Positions 57,216 to 64,000 of a DNA stretch of 64,000 bases are shown here, one piece after another. The notes below the pieces were generated by a model. That model made no database searches. It saw nothing but the letters and a program-made list of their open reading frames with translations, and was not told the origin of the DNA. Source of the stretch: Parathalassolituus penaei (GTDB lineage Bacteria; Pseudomonadota; Gammaproteobacteria; Pseudomonadales; Oceanobacteraceae); NCBI RefSeq assembly GCF_026626885.1, contig NZ_JAPNOA010000025.1, forward strand, positions 62,001 to 126,000, given 5' to 3'. Every line of letters starts with the position of its first letter. Within the stretch, counting starts at the first letter, position 1. A program made the position numbers and the translations under genes.

Positions 57216-57770
57216 TTGTTACCTATCAACTCCTGGCATCTGACCCAGGCGGTGAACTGTGTTCGCGCCGGTGGTGTCCTTGCGTATCCAACCGAGGCCG
57301 TTTGGGGGCTGGGTTGTGACCCTGCCAATGAAGCCGCGATCCAGCGGATTCTCGATCTGAAAGCTCGCCCATGGCAAAAGGGCCTGGTGCTGGTGGCGGC
57401 ATCGCTGCAGCAGCTGGAGCCCTGGTTGTTACCACTGTCAGAAGCCGATGAAGCGACCGTTCAGGCCACCTGGCCGGGGCCGGTTTCGTGGGTGCTGCCG
57501 TGCCGTGAGTCGGTGACCCCACTGCTGCGTGGCACCCATACCTCGCTGGCGGTACGGATTCCGGATCATCCGCTGGTGCGGGCCCTGTGTGAACAGGTCG
57601 GGCCGCTGGTATCAACCTCTGCCAATCCGGCTGGCCGTGAACCGGCACGTACCTCCCTGCGGGTGCGTCAATATTTCGGAACGGCGCTTGATGGTATCCT
57701 CCCGGGCCAGCTCGGAGGGCGCAAAAACCCTTCAGAAATTCGCACGCTCAGCGGTGAGCGCTTACGTTAA
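57216..57770 (+). CDS. tsaC: Threonylcarbamoyl-AMP synthase TsaC
   Basis: L-threonylcarbamoyladenylate synthase for tRNA t6A37 (YrdC fold). Family motifs are VRAGGVLAYPTEAVWGLGCDP, KARPWQKGLVLVAAS, TWPGPVSWVLP, LAVRIPDHPLVRALC, PLVSTSANPAG and LGGRKNPSEIR. Homology begins at NSWHLTQAV. The best start is a TTG at 57216 with AGGAAG 8 nt upstream, giving 184 aa (E. coli 190). It forms a rightward tsaC-hemF-aroE cluster, hemF starting 6 nt later. Confidence 0.93.
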   Translation: MLPINSWHLTQAVNCVRAGGVLAYPTEAVWGLGCDPANEAAIQRILDLKARPWQKGLVLVAASLQQLEPWLLPLSEADEATVQATWPGPVSWVLPCRESVTPLLRGTHTSLAVRIPDHPLVRALCEQVGPLVSTSANPAGREPARTSLRVRQYFGTALDGILPGQLGGRKNPSEIRTLSGERLR

Positions 57771-58742
<972 letters not shown>

Positions 58743-58763
58743 GCAGGTTTATAGGAGCGCAAT

Positions 58764-59585
58764 ATGACCGATCGTTACGCAGTCGTCGGCAACCCTGTCG
58801 GCCATAGCAAGTCCCCGCGTATTCACACCGCGTTTGCCCAGCAAACCGGTGAGGATATTCTCTACACGGCCATTCTGGTGCCACTGGGCCAGTTTGATGA
58901 GGAAGCCCGCAAGTTTTTCAGCTCGGGGGGCAAGGGACTGAACGTGACGGTGCCATTCAAGGAAGATGCGTTCCGTTTTGCGGATGAACACACTGAACGC
59001 GCTCAGCGCGCCGGTGCGGTGAATACCCTGAAACGCCTGGAAGACGGCCGTATTCTGGCCGACAACACCGATGGTGCCGGTATGGTCGGAGACCTGCTGG
59101 ATCATGGTGTCACCATGGCTGGCAAACGCATTCTGGTGCTGGGGGCTGGTGGTGCCGTGCGTGGCATCCTGCAACCACTGCTGGGTCAACAGCCAGCGCA
59201 GGTGGTGCTGGCCAACCGCACCGTCGCCCGTGCCGAAGAACTGGCTCGTCTGTTTGCCGATGTGGCAACGCTGGACGTGTGTGCGTTTGAAGACGTCAGC
59301 GGTGAGTTTGATCTGATCATCAACGGCACTTCGGCCAGTCTGGGTGGTGATCTGCCACCGATTCCGGCCAGCTGTGTGGCGGCTCATACCGTCTGTTACG
59401 ACATGATGTACGGTGCTGGTCTGACGGTGTTTAACCAGTGGGCGCAGGATCAGGGTGCCGCCCGTGTGATTGATGGTCTGGGGATGCTGGTGGGCCAGGC
59501 GGCAGAGTCATTCCTGCTGTGGCGTGGTGTGCGTCCGGAAGCCCAGACCGTGCTGAACAGCCTGCGCAACGATCGTCGCAGCTGA
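58764..59585 (+). CDS. aroE: Shikimate dehydrogenase (NADP+)
   Basis: 273-aa enzyme of aromatic amino acid synthesis (3-dehydroshikimate to shikimate). The N-terminal substrate domain has [15 protein letters not shown] and [11 protein letters not shown] (catalytic Lys). The NADP domain has [15 protein letters not shown] near residue 127 and [11 protein letters not shown]. The C-terminal [18 protein letters not shown] is typical. AGGAG precedes the start; last gene of the tsaC-hemF-aroE run. Confidence 0.97.
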   Translation: MTDRYAVVGNPVGHSKSPRIHTAFAQQTGEDILYTAILVPLGQFDEEARKFFSSGGKGLNVTVPFKEDAFRFADEHTERAQRAGAVNTLKRLEDGRILADNTDGAGMVGDLLDHGVTMAGKRILVLGAGGAVRGILQPLLGQQPAQVVLANRTVARAEELARLFADVATLDVCAFEDVSGEFDLIINGTSASLGGDLPPIPASCVAAHTVCYDMMYGAGLTVFNQWAQDQGAARVIDGLGMLVGQAAESFLLWRGVRPEAQTVLNSLRNDRRS

Positions 59586-59624
59586 TTTTCCTTGCAGTAA
59601 CTTTCTAAAAAAACTCCTCAGCTT

Positions 59625-59655
59625 AATGCCGATCGGTTAAGTCCCGATCGGCATT
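59625..59655 (+). terminator. Hairpin after aroE, possible terminator
   Basis: Perfect 12-bp stem AATGCCGATCGG/CCGATCGGCATT with a 7-nt loop, 40 nt after the aroE stop. No T-run follows on the plus strand, so Rho-independent action is uncertain. Confidence 0.5.
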
Positions 59656-59940
59656 GCTCAGTCTCGTCAGAGAGCTGCCCAACTGGCGCAGCTTGTTAAT
59701 TGTCGACGCTGCTTGCCCTCGTGGGGGACCTTGTCCCCCGGCCGGGCGGGCCTCCCCCTGCTTAGCCCGACTGGGCTCGTATCTCCGGTATTCCCCCGAC
59801 AACGGCGTTTCGACCCCGGCCCGATGGCACATCCCTGTGCCAACGGGCCTAGCGGGGCATCCATGCCCCGGCCGGGTCGGCCGTTGCGGTGAATCCCGGC
59901 TCGCCCAGATGGGCAATTAACGGAGGCCAGCTACGCTGGG

Positions 59941-59965
59941 CAAAAGCGGCGATCAGCCGCTTTCC
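59941..59965 (-). terminator. Probable terminator of the choice-of-anchor I gene
   Basis: Minus-strand AAAGCGGC-TGATC-GCCGCTTTT (59943-59963), 43 nt past the stop at 60006. The T-run is short. Confidence 0.55.
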
Positions 59966-60005
59966 CGTTAGCCGCTTTTCGTCTGGCAGGGGTCTCGCGC
60001 CTGAA

Positions 60006-61733
60006 TCAGTTACCAAAACCCAGACGGTAAACACTGGTGGTACCACTCACTTCGTTACCCACGGCAATAAAGTGCTCGCCGTTGGTGCTGAAGTAATCAA
60101 TGGATTCAGGGCCCAGGTCACCGGCGGCGCTGTTGTAGGTGCCGTTGCTGCATTCACCGTCTTCGTTCACTTCTGTGCAGACTGGCTGGCTGAAATCACG
60201 GTTGTTGAGCATGCTCTGGAATACCGGTGCCGTCGGGTCGGTTACTTCGTACACCAGCACACCACTCTGACGCTCCAGACCCACAAACGCGAAGGTACGG
60301 TTGCCAATGGTGGCAGCTTCGATGGCTTCCGGTTCGGTACCTTTGTCATCCGAACGGCTGTCAGCGGAGTCGTTACTCTCGTGGTCGGAGTTGAAGTGAT
60401 CCGGATCGGCGGCGTAGACACGCTGAGCGATATCATCACCGCTATCGAACACCAATTCGGCAGAGCTGTTCCAGATCGAGAAGGAACGGGCACCGAAGGC
60501 ATACAGGGTGTCGGTGGCGGCGATGCTGTCGCGGTCATCCACAAACTTCAGACGCTTGAGCTGGTTGTTATCGTTGAGTGCGGCTTTCAGCGGGTGGGCA
60601 GCATCCACCTTGTCATACAGATCACCACCACGCGCCTCGTCGAGGTAATCACCGTATTCACGGCCGTCACCTTCGTTGGCGGACAGGATGTAGGTGGCAC
60701 CGTTCACTTCAAAGCTGGCCAGGGTGTCTGGCATGTACAGACCGGCCAGTTGTTCGTAGCTGGCGAATTCACCAGGGCCCGCATCCTTGTTGGAAGCATC
60801 CAGCTGGTTGCCGGAAGCGCTGTTCCAGGATTTTTCGCCCAGCGCCTTGATAGCGCTGACGCTGGCGTTTTTCACGTCAATGATGGCGATAGCGTTGTTT
60901 TCCTGCAGCGATACCCAGGCGGTTTTACCGTCCTTGCTGAGGGTCATGTATTCCGGTTCGAGATCCTGCGCCACTGTGGTACCGGCCGGGCCGGTAATAC
61001 GTACGGCGGCTGGCAGTTCGCTGGCACGGCTGGCACCAGTGTTGAAGTCGGTGAAACCAACCTGATGTACCACGGCCTTGTCGGCAGCAAAACCGGCGCT
61101 GATATCAACGATGGTCACGGAACCCTGAGGGTCTACGCTGTAATCGCTGGAAGGCTCACCTTCGTTGGCGCTGAGGATGTATTGACCATCGGCCGACAGG
61201 GTCACCATGTCTGGCAGCGAACCGGCGCTGTAAGTACCCAGCAGTTCGAGGGTGTCAGAACGGTAAAGAGCGATCAGACCCGCATCCTGCTTGTTGGCGG
61301 CTTCAATGGCCACGGCAACCAGACCCTGTTTGGCAGACACGCTGTTGGCGGCGCCAATCTCGATACCGGCGGCTTCGGAAGCGGTGTTGAGGTTGATGGT
61401 GCCGGTATGGGATGGCACTCCGCTGCTGGACAGGCTCAACACGTCGACGGTGGCTTGCTGGGCATTCACAACGTACAGCTTGCCGGAGCAGCTGTCGTAA
61501 CTGACGATTTCCGCCGCACCGCTGGCGAATTCACTGTCGGACGCATAGGTGCCGACCAGTTCCATACTCAGGGTGCCGGTTGGGGTGCTGGTGGCGGCTG
61601 TGGATGCCTGGCAGCTGATCCCCAGCGCTTCGATGGCGCTGGTTTTGTCGTTGTTGTCGTCACCACCACAGGCTGCAAGGGTGGAGGTAATGGCGATGGT
61701 CAGCAGGGACTGACGGAACAGAGCCGGAGACAT
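60006..61733 (-). CDS. Choice-of-anchor I family lipoprotein (beta-propeller, phytase-like)
   Basis: 575-aa exported protein. Start at 61733 because AGGAAG lies 6-7 nt upstream and MSPALFRQSLLTIAITSTLAAC is a lipoprotein signal with lipobox LAAC (Cys near residue 22). The mature part is a predicted beta-propeller with repeats such as YILSANEGEPSSDY and YILSANEGDGREYG, acidic metal-binding-like loops, DKGTEPEAIEAATIG, and a C-terminal ESIDYFSTNGEHFIAVGNEVSGTTSVY. These mark the choice-of-anchor I family. Phosphatase or phytase activity is suspected in relatives but not shown. A possible Pho box lies upstream. Confidence 0.86.
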   Translation of the reverse strand: MSPALFRQSLLTIAITSTLAACGGDDNNDKTSAIEALGISCQASTAATSTPTGTLSMELVGTYASDSEFASGAAEIVSYDSCSGKLYVVNAQQATVDVLSLSSSGVPSHTGTINLNTASEAAGIEIGAANSVSAKQGLVAVAIEAANKQDAGLIALYRSDTLELLGTYSAGSLPDMVTLSADGQYILSANEGEPSSDYSVDPQGSVTIVDISAGFAADKAVVHQVGFTDFNTGASRASELPAAVRITGPAGTTVAQDLEPEYMTLSKDGKTAWVSLQENNAIAIIDVKNASVSAIKALGEKSWNSASGNQLDASNKDAGPGEFASYEQLAGLYMPDTLASFEVNGATYILSANEGDGREYGDYLDEARGGDLYDKVDAAHPLKAALNDNNQLKRLKFVDDRDSIAATDTLYAFGARSFSIWNSSAELVFDSGDDIAQRVYAADPDHFNSDHESNDSADSRSDDKGTEPEAIEAATIGNRTFAFVGLERQSGVLVYEVTDPTAPVFQSMLNNRDFSQPVCTEVNEDGECSNGTYNSAAGDLGPESIDYFSTNGEHFIAVGNEVSGTTSVYRLGFGN

Positions 61734-61783
61734 GAGAAACTTCCTGTTGGGAAATGAGAATTTCTCCATACTGGCTATGCAAA

Positions 61784-61801
61784 ATGACAAAATAATGACG
61801 T
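61784..61801 (-). promoter_or_regulatory. Candidate Pho box upstream of the choice-of-anchor I gene
   Basis: Minus strand ACGTCATTATTTTGTCAT matches 13 of 18 positions of CTGTCATAWAWCTGTCAY. The two GTCAT half-sites are 11 nt apart as required, and the box lies 50 nt upstream of the start codon. Moderate support only. Confidence 0.45.
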
Positions 61802-62089
61802 TTTGTTACGTGATGTTACGTGTTGAGTTGGTATTACAACAAATAACGGAGTGCCAACGATGGCACACAAAGCTGGCAGAACATCTTTTTGCCAATTTTG
61901 CGATTACTTGAGGGAGTGTGTCGTAAAAGTCATGTTGTTCGAAAAGCAGATTGTACGACTAAGCTGTCATGTCTGTTTTTTAATCAATAAAATAGCTCTG
62001 TCGCTGGATACACAACGTAACGATTGATTACATAATAATCAACAACCTCCACAACGCCCGACGGCCACTACTTCAGGAGCTGTTTTGCC
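61802..62089. other. A+T-rich divergent promoter region before the J-domain gene
   Basis: About 290 nt of A+T-rich DNA between divergent genes. It includes the direct repeat GTTACGTG-AT-GTTACGTG at about 61804-61821. No frame with coding character. The promoters of both flanking genes should lie here, but no strong consensus is seen. Confidence 0.45.
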
Positions 62090-62530
62090 ATGAACCTGCA
62101 ACCACATCTTGCTGTATTGGGACTGGATGCCGATGCCAGCCGCCAGCAAGTTCGGGAGCGTTACCGCAAGCTGGTGATGTTCTATCACCCGGATCGTAAT
62201 CCCGCCGGTATTGAGCAGTTCCGGGCCATTCGTCAGGCGTATGAATTCCTGCTGGCCGCAGGTATTCCGGATCGCGAGGAAGAAGCCGTTGAGCGCGCCC
62301 ATGCGCAGGCAGCGTCCCTGTCCGGGGTACAGCAGCAAGCCACTCAATCAACGCCAGAATCGCAGCAAGAACAGCAGCAGGCCAAACCTGAGGCAGAACC
62401 TGCGGGCAACCTGTATCAGCTTAACTCTGAGCGTCGTCGTAACCGCCGTCGTGGCACTCCCGGCGATCGTCGTTTTGAATTTATTATGGAAGACCAGTAC
62501 AAGGGCACCCAGGTGCGTATTCTGGTCTGA
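62090..62530 (+). CDS. J-domain (DnaJ-like) protein
   Basis: 146-aa protein with an N-terminal J domain at residues 5-60: AVLGLDADASRQQVRERYRKLVMFYHPDRNPAG, containing the HPD motif that stimulates DnaK. A Gln/Glu/Ala-rich linker follows, then a basic tail (SERRRNRRRGTPGDRRFEF). There is no Gly/Phe or zinc-finger region, so it is a short class III co-chaperone that probably directs DnaK to a specific client. Single gene with its own terminator. Confidence 0.9.
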   Translation: MNLQPHLAVLGLDADASRQQVRERYRKLVMFYHPDRNPAGIEQFRAIRQAYEFLLAAGIPDREEEAVERAHAQAASLSGVQQQATQSTPESQQEQQQAKPEAEPAGNLYQLNSERRRNRRRGTPGDRRFEFIMEDQYKGTQVRILV

Positions 62531-62556
62531 GAGCTGTCTTCTGACGCGATAAAAAT

Positions 62557-62594
62557 CCATAAAAAAAGCCGGCATCAGCCGGCTCTTTTTATGG
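62557..62594. terminator. Bidirectional terminator between the J-domain gene and the YebC gene
   Basis: CCATAAAAAAAGCCGGC pairs with GCCGGCTCTTTTTATGG around an ATCA loop (one mismatch in the A/T arm). It is shared by convergent transcripts. Confidence 0.9.
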
Positions 62595-62618
62595 GTACCG
62601 TTAAAGGTACAACTACAC

Positions 62619-63341
62619 TCAGCCTTCGAATTCGCCGTTGTGGAAGATCTGCTGTACGTCTTCCAGGTCGTTGATCAGACCGGCAAAACGTTCGAACTGC
62701 GCAACGTCATCACCGCTGATCGGGTGTGGCATCTGTGGCAGGTAGGTGATTTCTTCCATTTCAAAATCAATGTCGGCTTTCCAGTCGGTCAGCGCAGTTT
62801 TGGTTTTGAAGAATTCGGTAGGCGGAACCAGCACGGTCACCATGCCGTCTTCACATTCGATGTCGGTTACATCCACATCGGCTTCCAGCAGCACTTCCAT
62901 CGCTTCATCTTCGGTTTCACCGGCGAACACAAACATGGCGCGGTGATCGAACATGTGGGAGACAGAACCCTGGGTGCCCAGCTTGGCCTTGCACTTGGAG
63001 AACACACCACGGATTTCACCGAAGGTGCGGTTCGGGTTGTCGGTCAGGGCGCTGATCAGCACCATGGCGCCGCCAGGACCAATACCTTCATACAGAGCTG
63101 CCTGGTAGTCTTCGCCTACGCCGCCCTTGGCCTTGTCGATAGCCTTTTCGATAACGTGGCTTGGAACCTGGTCCTTCTTGGCGCGATCGATGATGCTGCG
63201 CAGGGACAGGTTGCCACTTGGGTCTACACCGCCAGCCTTGGCGACCATGTAGATTTCACGGCCGTACCGGGAGTAGACCTTGGTTTTTGCCGCGGCCGTT
63301 TTGGCCATGGATTCTTTACGGTTTTGATACGCTCTGCCCAT
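62619..63341 (-). CDS. YebC/PmpR-family protein
   Basis: 240-aa member of the YebC family, described both as transcription regulators and, more recently, as ribosome-associated factors relieving stalling. It begins MGRAYQNRKESMAKTAAAKTK (the YebC/YeeN start). It contains RAKKDQVPSHVIEKAIDKAKG, YEGIGPGGAMVLISALTDNPNRT and the three-domain length typical of the family. It stands next to the DTW-domain gene in the same direction. Confidence 0.93.
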   Translation of the reverse strand: MGRAYQNRKESMAKTAAAKTKVYSRYGREIYMVAKAGGVDPSGNLSLRSIIDRAKKDQVPSHVIEKAIDKAKGGVGEDYQAALYEGIGPGGAMVLISALTDNPNRTFGEIRGVFSKCKAKLGTQGSVSHMFDHRAMFVFAGETEDEAMEVLLEADVDVTDIECEDGMVTVLVPPTEFFKTKTALTDWKADIDFEMEEITYLPQMPHPISGDDVAQFERFAGLINDLEDVQQIFHNGEFEG

Positions 63342-63426
63342 GGTTCACTGTCTTGTATGCAAAAAGTGGAGTGAAAAAACAGCAGAATTGTACCCCTCAG
63401 GGCGCTTAAAGTCTTGCGCTGTGGGG

Positions 63427-64000
63427 TTATTCGCTATCGTCGTCGCTGTTTGTAGCACCCTGACCATGCAACCAGGGTTTGCCTGCCAGATATCTGACCT
63501 TGAACAGCTCAAAATACTGCGCCAGCACATCGGCGCGTTCTGGGTCGCCCAGCAACCGCAAAATATCGACCGTCACTTCCGCCGTCCCCAGCTGGTGCGG
63601 GTGATACGACTCTCGCAGGCGGTAATCACGCTCGGCTACCGGCTCAATCCCCAGCACCGGCAGCTGATTCAGCCAGGTACTGCGGAACATCTTGCGCGCC
63701 TCGCGCCAGGTTCCATCCAGAATCACCATCAGCGGAATACGACGCTCGCCACTGGCTTGTGGGGTATCGAGATACGCCTGCAGGCGTTCCGGGCTATTCA
63801 GCTGGCGCTCGGCTTCAGCGTACTGGAACGGAAACACAATCACCGGAGCGTAGGCCGGGTTCGCCAGTAATGCCAGCAACTCGGCCTGTGGTTCGGTACG
63901 GTGCCAGCGATAGGCATGGTTATCGGTCAGAATATCCGCCACCAGACGCCCGCTGTTGCTCGGTTTGAACACCTCGCCATGGAAATACAGCAGGCACACC
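63427..64000 (-). CDS. DTW-domain tRNA-uridine aminocarboxypropyltransferase (partial, N-terminus beyond right edge)
   Basis: C-terminal 190 or so residues of a DTW-domain protein (TapT/YfiP type) that modifies tRNA uridine to acp3U using SAM. The signature D-x-T-W appears as ILDGTWREARKMFRSTWLNQLP, preceded by KPSNSGRLVADIL and PVIVFPFQYAEAE and followed by YRLRESYHPHQLGTAEV and FKVRYLAGK. The apparent start Met at 63999 lies where homologues still have a Cys-rich N-terminal segment, so the gene continues past the window. Confidence 0.88.
   Translation of the reverse strand, partial: VCLLYFHGEVFKPSNSGRLVADILTDNHAYRWHRTEPQAELLALLANPAYAPVIVFPFQYAEAERQLNSPERLQAYLDTPQASGERRIPLMVILDGTWREARKMFRSTWLNQLPVLGIEPVAERDYRLRESYHPHQLGTAEVTVDILRLLGDPERADVLAQYFELFKVRYLAGKPWLHGQGATNSDDDSE

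Larger units (their letters stand above)
59586..60005. other. GC-rich intergenic chain of hairpins between aroE and the choice-of-anchor I gene
   Basis: 420 nt with no credible gene and at least seven short perfect hairpins: 59625-59655 (12-bp stem), 59723-59739, 59764-59777, 59825-59842, 59854-59869, 59903-59914 and 59943-59963. Read on the minus strand, the hairpins at 59854 and 59825 can present UGGA and GGGA loops. The last one may end the leftward transcript. Frames through the region encode Pro/Gly/Arg-rich strings and are not called. It could be a structured small RNA or a dispersed intergenic repeat. Confidence 0.55.

Noticed and set aside
59623-59916. Pro/Arg/Gly-rich minus-strand frames in the hairpin region
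   Set aside because: Open because of high GC; each frame is interrupted by hairpin-encoded repeats and lacks a ribosome site.
59889-61757. 622-codon plus-strand frame opposite the choice-of-anchor I gene
   Set aside because: Antisense shadow; the minus-strand frame has a lipobox signal, ribosome site and family motifs, while the plus frame is Gly/Val/His-rich without any motif.

Overview
The window is the replication-origin region of a gammaproteobacterial chromosome. Protein sequences, the atp-par-rsmG-mnmG / mnmE-yidC-rnpA-rpmH / dnaA-dnaN-recF-gyrB order, a Pseudomonas-like parS core and FabV as enoyl reductase point to an Oceanospirillales/Pseudomonadales-type, probably marine, bacterium. 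This placement is inferred from family resemblance; no database was searched. Both edges cut genes: atpA on the left and a DTW-domain gene on the right.

Layout. 1-21.75 kb reads almost entirely leftward: the F1Fo ATP synthase operon (atpI-B-E-F-H-A), parA-parB, rsmG, mnmG, mnmE, yidC-yidD-rnpA-rpmH. Two accessory blocks interrupt this conserved order. One (7.0-11.2 kb) holds a PepSY protein, a two-component system and an Lnb/DUF4105 outer-membrane-type protein. The other (13.8-17.7 kb) holds two paralogous lipoproteins, a TetR regulator, a HupE/UreJ-like membrane protein and a membrane-anchored protein. At 21.75-22.4 kb transcription diverges; this interval has perfect DnaA boxes, AT-rich DNA and a repeated GCTGACCG motif and is the best oriC candidate. 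A second DnaA-box cluster lies upstream of mnmG (13.3-13.6 kb), the position oriC occupies in E. coli.

22.4-30.1 kb carries dnaA-dnaN-recF-gyrB and fabV. Six parS-like palindromes lie between 25.5 and 32.0 kb, inside recF and gyrB and around a KAP-family P-loop NTPase gene at 30.4 kb, so the ParAB system encoded at 4-6 kb has its probable loading zone here. 32-39 kb has a MOSC protein, a Na+/H+ antiporter, an 18.6-copy 7-bp tandem repeat, an acyltransferase, gmhB and glyQS. 39-43.6 kb is a nitric-oxide defence module: norR, then a small membrane protein, nnrS and hmp behind a recognisable NorR/sigma-54 control region. 43.7-46 kb encodes a translationally coupled TPR response regulator and soluble histidine kinase, followed by an lpxL-type acyltransferase. 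47-52.7 kb is trkH-trkA-rsmB-fmt-def (leftward), divergent from LysM-dprA (rightward); tsaC-hemF-aroE follow, with ndh inserted in opposite orientation. 59.6-64 kb has a GC-rich chain of hairpins, a secreted choice-of-anchor I protein with a possible Pho box, a J-domain protein, a YebC-family protein and the DTW-domain gene.

Most of the window is core housekeeping. The least explained elements are the parS-flanked KAP NTPase locus, the GCTGACCG repeats, the hairpin chain at 59.7 kb, the paralogous lipoproteins and the heptamer tandem repeats.
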